A stretch of 64,000 nucleotides of DNA from Capronia americana (taxonomy: Eukaryota > Ascomycota > Eurotiomycetes > Chaetothyriales > Herpotrichiellaceae), in the NCBI GenBank assembly GCA_016110215.1, contig JADWQD010000003.1:2108001-2172000 (forward strand), written 5' to 3'. The notes beneath the pieces are model-generated. The model saw only the letters and a program-made list of their open reading frames with translations. It was not told the origin of the DNA and made no database searches. The translations under genes were made by a program, and so were the position numbers. This document shows positions 1-9,454 of this stretch, one piece after another (position 1 is the first letter of the stretch; every line of letters begins with the position of its first letter).

Positions 1-952
1 GCCTGCTCTAGCAAGACGTGTTTTCAGCTGGATGAAGGTGCGTGCATGGGAGGAAACTCCTCGACTAGGACTGGGAAGAGTGCACGCCATCAACGAAGTG
101 AGGGTGGCCTTTGGTCTTACTTCATACAGACTCAACAGCCACACTGACGCAAGAGTCTCGTCCTGAATCTGCAACCTCGGGTCTTCCAGCGCCGCATTTG
201 TTGCAGTCAGAGCTTGTCCATACGTTGCCGCACGCTTGGATCGAGCTTCGGCGGTGTCCACCTTGCATGTGAGGAACGCGTTGCCGATAGCTCGACAGGT
301 GAGTACGATGGCCGAGTCAGGCGTTGCCTTCGAGATCATCTGGGGCAGAGAGATGAGCAAGCCCTGCGTTAGAGTGTGTCTCGGGGGACAGCAGATGTTG
401 CTAAAAGCCAGCATGAGTGCATGAGTATCCCAGCATTCCGATACCTGCCTAGACGGCAAGAGGTACCACCCAGCGAAGGTGACGACGTCTGCGTGCGTGC
501 GCGTTAGTCTGTATCCCATGCTCGATTAACCCATGCGGGCAGGTACGTAGTACCTTGCTCAAGAGCTCCCACAGGAGCCTGGTCTGCATTCCTGGACGGC
601 TCTTGCTCTGCATCGTCGCTTTTCGCAGACGCTGCAGACTCACGACGAGAGCTGGTAGCGGCAGCTGGTGGACTGGTTCGTCTTCGCCGGCGGTCTCGAT
701 TGGCGCCATCGGCGAACGAGGAGGGACTCTCGACGCGGAACACGAGCTCAGACTCGTCTCGATATCCCGGACACCTCCTCCCCAGTCTTATGCACCGGTT
801 GCATTCTGGCACGCCCAGATCGCACTGTAGCACCAATGGTCGTTAATGCGGGCTTGTCATTGCATCTTCGAATGGACACCAATAATACCTACTTTGACTC
901 TCCGCTGGCGACAGAGATGGCAATCGCGGCTTGGTCTTCCGACATTGGGCAT
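1..952 (-). CDS. Zn2Cys6 fungal transcription factor, 3' part missing
   Basis: Nuclear DNA-binding regulator of the Gal4-type binuclear zinc cluster class, cut by the left edge. Exons read on the minus strand are 893-952, 554-824 and 121-488, and a further intron starts at 120. Frames close: exon 1 gives 20 residues starting MPNVGRPSRD, and exon 2 continues directly with CDLGVPEC. The six cysteines are C11, C14, C21, C28, C31 and C38, with spacing C-x2-C-x6-C-x6-C-x2-C-x6-C, and the first intron (825-892) falls just before the third cysteine. A basic, Ser/Arg-rich linker follows. Exon 3 has the helical pattern of the fungal-specific regulatory domain, with YGQALTATNAALEDP followed by DETLASVWLLSLYE. 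The exon after position 120 could not be placed. Targets are unknown. The family call is firm; the exact 554 and 488 junctions are my inference. Confidence 0.82.
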
Positions 953-1473
953 ACTGTGCACCGTAGAGTAGATTTTAGTTGGCACCAACTAGCAGAACTC
1001 TGCATACAGTATCTGAATCCCTGCTCTCTCGCGAGCGCTTCGAACTCGATTTCTGACTCCCCGCCAAGAGTGTCGGAGCCGGCTTCGACTGTCATTATAT
1101 TCATCTGACTGCTCGCAGAATGCACTCGATAGGTGTAAGTGCTGTGCAAGCAAAAGATCCATCTCGCGAGATGACCATGGCCGGTGGCCACCCGCGAGGC
1201 TGGAAATGACGATCCGTGGCTATGATGGTTTTCGGGATCTTCCATGGCAAAAAGACCCTCAGGCACGACGAGATCATGGGGAGTACGAGTACATGTGCCG
1301 GGTATTTTATGAGGTACTGTACGTATAGTGTAGGGCATCTGTGAAACTAGAGCCTCCAGTAGAATCATCTGCGGAGTGCGCAGCGCAGGACACTCGGGAT
1401 GATCACCCCCCCTTGGAAAAAAGCGTCTTTTGCGAGAGGACCCAAGTTAGTTACAAGTACGAGATAACTACGA

Positions 1474-1490
1474 GTATGTACAGTACATAC
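1474..1490. repeat. Palindrome GTATGTAC-A-GTACATAC
   Basis: Perfect 8-bp inverted repeat around a single base. Related GTACAGTAC cores occur at about 1985-1993 and 2087-2095. It could be a dimeric factor site or chance AT/GTAC-rich sequence; only the symmetry is certain. Confidence 0.6.
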
Positions 1491-1895
1491 TTTGTACAAT
1501 AACATAAAACGAATCGATCAATGGCATGTTCGTTGGTTGTACACAACGGTTCCAACCGACCTGAGAGAGCTAGAATGGGTAATAAGCGCGAGATTCTGGA
1601 CCCCTTGCATATCCTATCCGAACTCGTTCGAGCAGTGCTGCGCCTCGACGAAAGCTATGGCTATGGCTACGGCTACGGCCATGCCGCATTCCAACTTACT
1701 CGTGATACGGACCATCCATTGAGGCTGTTGCGGACAAGTGGGTGGCCAGCTCCAGGTGCGACTCGCTGTTTTCGCCGTGCTTGGAAGGCTCAAGGCGTGC
1801 TTACAGGCCCTCGTCGATAAATGTAATATATAATTCATGCCGTCCCTTGACCGGGGTTTGCGCGGACAATGAGACATACCTGAAACTTCCGCACA

Positions 1896-1925
1896 GAACG
1901 ACCGAACGACCGAGCGACCGAGTCG
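1896..1925. repeat. 8-bp tandem repeat GAACGACC/GAGCGACC
   Basis: Three consecutive 8-bp units (1896-1903, 1904-1911, 1912-1919) followed by a partial fourth. The third unit differs by one base. Noncoding context; function unknown. Confidence 0.7.
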
Positions 1926-1955
1926 TGTCATACACAGTACCTTGGGTACTTGCAG

Positions 1956-2026
1956 TATCACAACACTGCGCCTGTCTTATGTATGTACAGTACATTATCA
2001 CAACACCGCGCTTGTATTATGTACAG
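1956..2026. repeat. Imperfect tandem duplication, period 40 bp
   Basis: Two copies start with TATCACAACAC at 1956 and 1996 and end in a TTATGTACAG-like segment. The second copy carries a few substitutions and lacks about 4 bases near its end. It looks like a small local duplication in noncoding DNA. Confidence 0.7.
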
Positions 2027-2428
2027 GACTGTGCGATGAGCGCTCTCACCACGATCCGGGCCATGTATGGCACCTCCTGTGCACTCTGTACAGTACCACG
2101 CTCTGGCGATGGCATCCCTGAGGTCAGGGGTCTGCAGCCCGTCCGTGCACTCGGCGAGGACGGCGTGCTCAATTTGTAACAAATACTCGTACCTCTTTTC
2201 GTTACAGCGACTTTGAAGTATTTTCTTTAGTTATAGCGAGGTATTATATTAACATGCCCGTTTTGTGCGGCTTGTTCTTCTGTCACTCCGCATCCAGGCC
2301 CATATTCGTGACCATGGTCAAGGTCATCCAATGTCCGCCGAGGACAAGATAAGTCTTCATGGGAAACCCCATAGTCCCTAAACCATCGTGCGTTCTAGTC
2401 GTGTAGCTAGGGAAGCTCACGTCCATTT

Positions 2429-3645
2429 TCAGGTGGTAGGGTAGGCGGCACCATTGCCAAGGCCAGACTCGAGATCGGTACCCGCACCCGTACTAGCAGC
2501 CCCTGCGTGCCCGTTCCTCGACGAATACCCCCCATTACTAGCACCGGAGTCCTCGACTCTACTCTCGAGGTCAACTCTCTTCTCAACCCCAGACCGCGGA
2601 TCGAACGCCCTGCCTTCATGCCCGCTGGCGTCCTGCTCGGGATTCACAGTCTCGTACTCGAGCGCCTTGATGAACATGTAGAACCCACTGGCGAGCAATG
2701 CCCCCAGGCCGGGCCCCACCCAGTAGATCCAATGGTAAGAGTAGAAGGAGTGCAGGACGACACAGGGTCCGAACGAGCGCGCCGGGTTCAGGGACCCGCC
2801 TGTGTAGTAGACGCCCATGAGTTCGGCGATGAAGAGGGAAAGGCCGATGCCGACGGGGGCGATGAACGTGGCCCGGTGTTTCTCGGCGGCGAGCATGAAG
2901 ATAGTGAAGACGAGCTGGGCGGTCAGGAACATCTATAGCGAAGAAATCGGTGAGTGTCTCTCGGTCGGACTTGGGTCACAGGGTATGTGGGCTCGGGTAT
3001 ACATATACATATACATACCTCGATAAAAAGACCCTGCACCACGGATGTACCTCCCCCTAGCGTTGTGCGCACGTTGAGCGGCCCGGGGAGGAGACAGGAA
3101 ACGACGGCCGATGAAGCGATCCCGCCGAGGATCTGGGAGATGATGATGAGGCAGCCGCGCAGATAGGGCACGGCGCCGACGACCATCATTCCGAGGGATA
3201 CCTTATTTTTAAAAGTCGGTCATGCCGCACTACAACCAAAACCCATACGAGGGGACTGTTGCTTGAACAACGACAGCGGGTTACTTACAGCAGGGTTGAA
3301 CAGTCCTCCACTGATCCGGAAAAAGACCCAAGCATTCACCGCGAGGGAGAAGCCAAAGCACAAGGCGATGAACAACAGCTTGGCAGGGTTGGCGGCCAGG
3401 TCGACGGGTTGGCCCTGCTCAGGCGCCGCGTTGACAACATTTGTTCCTCCCAACGCGAAGAGCAGGAAAAGAAAGGTCCCGACGAACTCGCTTATCATGG
3501 CGACGAGGTGGTTTTTCACTCCGAGCGGGAGGGACTTGAAGAGCGGAACACGCCGGGAGACGAGTGTCTCATCCTCGTTGGGAAGTATCGACTCTCGTCT
3601 CTGGAATGGGAGGCGGATCCGCCGGGTTGGACGATCGACGTTCAT
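2429..3645 (-). CDS. Orthodox aquaporin (MIP family)
   Basis: Membrane water channel. Exons on the minus strand are 3289-3645, 3019-3201 and 2429-2932, giving 347 residues with all frames closing. The first NPA box, SGGLFNPA, is split by intron 1 and continues as VSLGMMVVGAVPYLRG. Exon 2 has the typical LPGPLNVRTTLGGGTS loop. Exon 3 begins MFLTAQLVFTIFMLAAEKH and carries the second box, GGSLNPARSFGP. The Ser after NPAR, and the absence of the NPARD form seen in aquaglyceroporins, point to a water rather than glycerol channel. Both tails are cytosolic-type: a basic N-terminus and an acidic, Gly/Ser-rich C-terminus of about 80 residues. The ATG at 3645 was chosen as the best start; an in-frame codon further upstream (3729) would add 28 basic residues. 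The intron 2933-3018 contains an ATATAC repeat. Confidence 0.88.
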
Positions 3646-4553
3646 GGTTCTCGCGGATGGTCGTGTTCGGGGAGGGGCAGAAGTACCTACCTCCCACCGA
3701 CTGATTACTGTTGTTGTCCGTTGCGGCAAGTGCTGAGATTATCCTATGCAGAGAGGGCAGTCTCGCGAGGTGAATGCTTGAGCGGTTTTATTGCAAGCCA
3801 CATCTGCCATGACGGAATAATTGCTGTTCTGCTGCCATGAGCTGTTCATGCTGGTATGATCCCGAAAATCGAAGCACAAGGTTCATGCATATGAGGAAAT
3901 CGAGTCAGGTTGTAGGAGTGACAGCCAGATGCAGTACTAAGCGAGCCAGTGACATCCACATAACCAACGACGATTGACCTTGTGTGTCGATTGGGGCAAG
4001 TGCAGAGCGCAGGGGCCACCAAAGCGGTTGTATGATAGAGAGCAAGCTTTTCCCCATGACGGTACACTGGCGCTGACAGCAACAATGACGTCGAGCTTGT
4101 ACGGGACCGCAAACTTTCCAAAACGCTTCCCACGGGTTGTAGAAATAGCACGTGAGATAGAAGGAAAGTTTAAGAACAACTACATTAATGATGAAAGGCG
4201 ATGGGCATGTGAACTGTCGATAAAGAAGTCACCACGAGGCTGATAGTCACGTGACTAATCACGTGAAAGGCTGACGTCCTACTGCGGGGTCCATACCAAG
4301 GCGACTTGAAGCTGGACTCGTTCCGAGGTATCTCTCGGTGGTCGGTCCACGGCTAGAGTCGGTCAGCCTCCCAGCTGCTGGTGTCTGGAGAATATGGGTT
4401 TACCTCGATGCCGACGCGTCGCATTGCCATTATATTTTGGGCCAGGCTGATCGAATGTACCTTTAGTTCAGACCCTCCTGCTCTCGTGTATTAAGGGCTT
4501 TGCTGCAATCGAGCTTCCAACTTCCTTTCTCGCGTTCCACCTGTGTCTTCGCA
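3646..4553. other. Divergent promoter region, aquaporin / acyl-CoA dehydrogenase
   Basis: About 900 bp separate two divergent genes. No convincing coding sequence. Two TCACGTGA octamers (listed separately) lie about 290 bp upstream of the acyl-CoA dehydrogenase start. Confidence 0.6.
4247..4266. promoter_or_regulatory. Twin TCACGTGA palindromes (bHLH-type sites)
   Basis: Two perfect 8-bp palindromes, 4247-4254 and 4259-4266, are separated by CTAA. CACGTG cores with flanking T..A are classic sites for bHLH factors (Cbf1-like or sterol/lipid-type regulators in fungi). The 12-bp centre spacing places both on nearly the same helix face. Site class is established knowledge; use by this promoter is inference. 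Confidence 0.5.
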
Positions 4554-5976
4554 ATGTCGAATATCATCCCTTTCTCTGAGCCGCCCTGGCTTGCCGGCTT
4601 TCCCTCCCCCTACTACAAGGAAACGCACAAGCGATTTCAGAAAGCATGTCGAGCCTTCATCGAGGAACACCTAATGCCCTACGCCATGGAGTGGGAACGC
4701 GAGGAAACCGTGCCCGACCATCTCTTCCAGACGTTCAAAAAACACAACATGCTGATCCCTAATCTCCCCGCGCCTCTCCCGGTGGAATGGCTGAAGAGAG
4801 TGGGCATCAATGATATCCTGGGGACACCCGTGGAAGAGTGGGACTATTTGCACACCGGAATATACCTGGATGAGATGGCCCGACCTGGTGTCACCGGCCC
4901 TGGCGGTTCCATGACTGCCGGCCACTCATTTGGTGAGTTCGGGTTGCAGACGAGTGCAGCGCATTGCATTGACAGCGCTTTGCAGGCATTCCTCCCATCA
5001 TCAAGTTCGGAAGCAAGGCGCTGCACGAGAAATTCTTGCCAGACCTACTGCCGGGTAACAAACGAGCTTGTATTGCCATTACGGAGCCCAGTGCCGGCAG
5101 TGACGTTGCCAACATTGCAACCACGGCCGTGAAGACACCGGATGGGAAGCACTATATCATCAATGGAGAGAAGGTAACGTTCGCCGCCGGACCCTGCGAC
5201 ATGAGGCTGATGTGTAGCAGAAATGGATCACCAATGCTTTCTGGTCCGATTATGCGGCCATGGCCGTCCGCACGGGTGGCCCTGGTGCTGCAGGCCTGAG
5301 CATGATTGTGTGTCCGCTGAAAGGCTACCCCGGCGTGACGATGCGCCGACTCAAGGTGGCCGGCCAAGTCAGCGCAGGCACAACCTATATCGAGCTCGAC
5401 GACGTGAAGGTGCCCGTTGAGAACCTCATCGGCGAGGAGGGCTTGGGAATGCGCTACATCATGACCAACTTCAATCACGAGCGGTTGCTCATCGCTGTTG
5501 GGGTGACACGACAAGCCCGCGTCGCGCTTTCCTCGGCATTCGCATATGTCATGAAACGTGAGGCGTTCGGGAAGGCCCTCATCGAGCAGCCGGTCGTGCG
5601 TCATCGGCTAGCGAAGGCAGGTGCAGAGCTGGAGTCGCTGCAAGCCTGGGTCGAGCAATTTGTGTACCAGATGACCCAGCTCACCAAGGCCGAAGCAGAC
5701 GTCAAGCTCGGTGGCCTGACGGCTCTCGCGAAGGCCAAGGCCGCGATGGTCTTGAATGAGTGTGCACAGACCGCAGTGCTGTTGTTCGGCGGAAACGGAT
5801 ACACGCGGACAGGACAGGGCGAGATCGCGGAACGGATGTACAGAGAGGTCCCCGGGGCCCGGATACCTGGTGGGAGCGAAGATGTGATGCTTGATCTGGC
5901 CATCCGGCAGCTGGTCAAGAACTACCGAAATGCTACCAAGTCGTTGGAGCGGCCGCGAGGGGACAGCAAGATATAG
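4554..5976 (+). CDS. Acyl-CoA dehydrogenase, possibly peroxisomal
   Basis: FAD flavoenzyme that would introduce the alpha-beta double bond of an acyl-CoA. Exons are 4554-4932, 4986-5173 and 5221-5976; junctions give HSFG|GIPPIIKFG and NGEK|KWITNAFWSD in frame. The N-terminal helical domain is residues 1-125. The flavin-binding signature is AITEPSAGSDVANI, followed by the beta domain with KWITN. The C-terminal helical domain carries LLFGGNGYTRTGQGEIAERM and PGGSEDVMLDLAIRQ, whose Glu sits where this family often keeps its catalytic base. The last three residues are SKI, a variant of the peroxisomal PTS1 signal. The substrate cannot be told from sequence. The start at 4554 was chosen because it has good context (GCAATGTC) and the protein aligns from there. 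It lies head-to-tail with the aldolase gene. Confidence 0.9.
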
Positions 5977-6544
5977 GCCGAATGAGTCGTAAATTTGGCA
6001 ATAACTTCAACACTGTTCGTCATCTTCTTGCGAGTGTCCCTGCACCGACTCGGTGCTTGTCCATGCCACCTGGTGCACAGTAAAGCGCCGTAGAGACCGT
6101 AGGCGCAATGGAGCACCGTACCTGACTGTAGGATCACCGTCGAAGCGCTTGGAGCACCGTGGGGAAGCATTCTCGGTCCAGCTCCCACCGAACAACACTC
6201 CAACAAATATCCTCGGTCACACTTTCGTCTGCCTGCGCCAGCGTCATCGGCTGGCTTTACCCCGCGCCATTCACTTTTTGGAAGTGGGAGGCCGACAAAC
6301 GGCGAACTCTGTACGGATTTCAAGCCGTGGAAGTCCCAGAGAGGCTTGTAGATATACGAGGTGCGCCCTTCCGTGTAAAGGGTGATCATACTCCGTTTTC
6401 CTTGGGTTCTCTCTTTCAATCTTCACCTTGCTTCCCAGTTGCAATCATTGCATAGATATTCGTCCTCGAGCGCGTCAACCTCGGATCGGTTTTGCATAGA
6501 GCAGCCCCATCGAGCTTATTGACGGCGGCCTCACTACCGTGAAC
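5977..6544. other. Intergenic region before aldolase gene
   Basis: About 570 bp between two genes on the same strand. Only unsupported open frames are present. It presumably holds the 3' end of the dehydrogenase transcript and the aldolase promoter; no motif stands out. Confidence 0.55.
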
Positions 6545-7629
6545 ATGGCAACGATATTAAAGAATGCAAACACCTTGCGCAAGGCGCTCGACACAGGGTC
6601 TGGTCTGTCCTTCGGCGCATGGCAGATGCTCCCTGGCACCCATTTGTCAAGGTCGATCGCTCGAGCAGGCTTTGATTGGATATGCATAGACACCGAGCAC
6701 GGCAATATCGCAGGTAGGTGCCCGTGAGGAGGAGGCTTCCGTCCCAGAAGCATGGCTCGTTCTGACGGAAGACCAATGCTGACCGGATCCTTTTTCCCTT
6801 GTAGACAACGAGATGCACGAGTCCGTTCACGCGGTGGCCTCCGTCGGCGTCAGTCCCATTGTCCGGATTCCTGCCAATGAAGGATGGATGGTGAAGAGAG
6901 CGCTCGACGCCGGTGCACACGGTATCATCGTTCCTTTGCTGTACACTGTTGAAGACGCGAAGAGATTGGTCCAGACAGCCAAGTTCCCGCCTTATGGGAA
7001 GAGAGGATTTGGCAGTCCATTTTCCATGGGCGCCTTTGACATCAAGGGTGATCTGTCGGGATTTGACTATATGAACAACGCAAATGATAACCTCTTGACC
7101 ATTGTGCAAATCGAGACGAAGGAGGCTCTGGACGTTGTACGTATAATAATACCCTGCGTGGTTGGCTAATGTTTGTACACTCGGGCTAACATGACGTGCA
7201 GGTTGAGGAAATCGCAAAGGTGGACGGGATTGACGTGCTCTTCATTGGACCTTGGGATCTAGGAAACAACATCGGGCACCCAGTACAAGGCGATTTCAGT
7301 CCCGAGCTGAAGGCGGCCATTACGAGGATTCTGAAGGCTGCTCAAGCCGCTGGAAAGAAGTCTGGAATATACTGTCCTTCGGGGGAGTTTGCCCGGAGAT
7401 ACGCCGATGAGGGATTCCAGATGGTGAGTCGCAATCTCGTTCCTGCCGTTCGGCTGAGCGTGCTGACCAGGCCTTCCAGATCTCCGTTGTGAATGATATG
7501 ACTGCCATCCCGGTGTTTATGGCCGAGTCATTGTCTAAGGCCAAGGGCTCCTATGGTCATGCCGCAGCTCAAGCAGTGAAGGGTGCCGCGTACGGTGCGG
7601 CCAATTTAGTGACGCAAGAAAAGAAATAG
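6545..7629 (+). CDS. HpcH/HpaI-family class II aldolase
   Basis: Metal-dependent aldolase that cleaves or forms 4-hydroxy-2-oxo acids to give pyruvate plus an aldehyde. Exons are 6545-6713, 6805-7136, 7202-7423 and 7480-7629, all frames closing (about 290 residues). Family landmarks in order: FGAWQMLPGT, then DWICIDTEHGNI (divalent-metal and base region), SPIVRIPANEGWMVKRALDAGAHGIIVPLL, FPPYGKRGFGSP, QIETKEALDVVEEIAKVDGIDVLFIGPWDLGNNIG, and a C-terminal helix ending EKK. These match bacterial 2,4-dihydroxyhept-2-enedioate aldolases and their fungal homologues. Real substrates in fungi are unknown. The ATG at 6545 is the first one that opens the family N-terminus. The stop lies 26 bp from the stop of the convergent glutaredoxin-like gene. 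Confidence 0.92.
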
Positions 7630-7655
7630 AATCCCAGATGGTCCCAGTGCACACT

Positions 7656-7994
7656 TCAGGGTGAACTTCCTTCGACCTTTCGAACGGCGTTTTCCACTTC
7701 CTCGACGGTAAACCGGTGCATGAGTTTGCAGGCGGCATCGAGACTGGGTTGAAAGTCTTTGCCCGTATCCGAAATGCGGTCGATATGTAGCACGGGTACA
7801 TCGAAATCATAAGAATCCTTCCACTTCTCCTGACCCTGTTCCATGATGTCGACCTCGGAGTATTTGACTGGTTGAGATTGTTTCTTGTTGAACTCGACAA
7901 CGCGAGACTTAGCAACGTCGCAGAGTCCGCAGTTGGCGCGTGTAAACAGTGTCAATTGCACCTTCGCAAGCTGCAGGGCGAGTGAGGGACGCAT
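7656..7994 (-). CDS. Glutaredoxin-like protein (DUF836 family)
   Basis: Small thioredoxin-fold protein of 112 residues, one exon, resembling the yeast YDR286C group. The start ATG at 7994 gives MRPSLALQLAKVQLTLFTR. The CxxC motif is CGLC in RANCGLCDVAKSRV. The cis-Pro segment is DFDVPVLHID, the usual substrate-facing loop of the fold. The C-terminal helix reads RFTVEEVENAVRKVEGSSP. A dithiol redox role is inferred from the two cysteines. The partner is unknown, and some members of the family are mitochondrial. Upstream in-frame codons are not ATG and were ignored. It is convergent with the aldolase gene. Confidence 0.85.
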   Translation of the reverse strand: MRPSLALQLAKVQLTLFTRANCGLCDVAKSRVVEFNKKQSQPVKYSEVDIMEQGQEKWKDSYDFDVPVLHIDRISDTGKDFQPSLDAACKLMHRFTVEEVENAVRKVEGSSP

Positions 7995-9454
7995 GCTGTA
8001 CGGAAAGAACTTGAAAGTACAGTATCTCGAGACGTATTGAACCAAACTGAGCAAATCAATTATTGATCAATCCAGAGAGATGCGGAAGGAAACATTCCAC
8101 GTCTGAGGCGGAGGGCCCCGCGCTGCTTTATGGGTGGCCATGGTTGCGCGCAATGCGCTTTGTAACGCCGCTTTAGCCGATTTTTGGATTTTTGATCGCG
8201 GAGCTAGTCCTTCTTCGACTTCTTGTTACCCTGAATGCCTGATACAAGTCAGTTGCAACTGAGGTGACCTTGAATCCCAGACTTCGACCTTTCCGTTCCT
8301 TCACCTACTACTCATTGTCTCATCGAAGCTACCTACAATTTGAGTTTCATTACCTTTCAGCCAAAGTCTCTAAGGCATCCGCGAGAAACATTTGAACCCG
8401 TTTACCAGTGCAGTTACTGTAAAGGACTTCAGTTCTTGGTCGGCTTCCATGTCGAGAAAACGTCCACAGTATCGACACCGTCATCCTGACGGCGTTCGCC
8501 GTCTGGGTCGAGGATATGTCGACGAACACGAGTAGCCACGTGGAGCATAAGTATTCCTCTGTACTGTTCAAGGCTCGCACAATGTTTTACCCAACATCGA
8601 GGTCATTTGCAAAGCTCATTCACCTCCATCACAGTGGTAAGCCGACAACTAGAACTTCAATACATTTCCTTACTGCGCGAGTTCAACCGTTCATCTGTCG
8701 ACGTCCATCGACAATTTGAGCATCTGAAACAGCCAGCACCCGATTTATTACCGTGGACGTCCCGGTTCAGAACCCTCAATACACTTGTGGCTTTGTATTG
8801 TTGCCTACGATACAAGTACTGTATACAGCGGACGTGTATCCCTAACCGGGCAGCAGCAGTTACAGCAAGGTCCACTTTGACTACAGCCAGGATACATATT
8901 AAAGACACTGGGCAGTGCGTAATGCGGTTGTACACAAGGATTGCTGTGCCCAGGCAGGCCGTTTCCCTGGCCCTCGAGGGTCTTGCGGACAATGGAAGCA
9001 TTCTTCATCGATCAGGAAACTACAGCACGCGTCCTAATACTCGTTTGCCTTCGCACCTTGGGCAGTCGGCATTGCAGCCTTTGTTCAGCTTTCCTCATCG
9101 ACAAAGAAGTTTCACTGCGTTCAAAGAATGGCCCACTTGTGACTCGTCCAGCTGCCTTGAGGTGAAGAAGATGCACATGGGACAATGAACGTCATTGCAT
9201 CCTCCATTGTGCCTGTTGCTTTCAACGGACAATAAGCGCTTTGTTCTTGAGAGCCTCCGAGCTCATTCGAGAAAAGAGACAATGGATTCGCCCTGGCCAA
9301 GCCCTTTGTTCCAGTGCTCGAACTGCCTGTGGTTGTTGCAACAGCCTCGGCAGCTTTATAAAGCTCTACCCACTCCCCCGATATTCCTGCTCGCCTGTCA
9401 TAAGACCCATTCGAAACCCCAAGACAACCTCAGAGCTTTAGATAAACAACAACA
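7995..9454. other. Divergent intergenic region (1.46 kb)
   Basis: Lies between the glutaredoxin-like gene and the RING gene. A 190-codon plus-strand frame at about 8607-9188 begins at a non-ATG codon, is rich in Arg/Ser/Thr/Cys, and has no domain. I treat it as noncoding. The last 150 bp, with CAACAACAATGG at the start codon, are a normal leader. Confidence 0.5.

Larger units (their letters stand above)
953..2428. other. Intergenic region with short repeats
   Basis: No convincing gene. Open frames on both strands lack domain signatures and plausible splice structure. The stretch is rich in GTAC/AGTAC words and contains the small repeats listed separately. It lies upstream of the Zn2Cys6 gene and downstream of the aquaporin gene. 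Confidence 0.6.

Noticed and set aside
8607..9188. 193-codon plus-strand open frame in the spacer upstream of the RING gene
   Set aside because: It starts at TTG, no domain, composition rich in Arg/Thr/Cys, and no splice structure.
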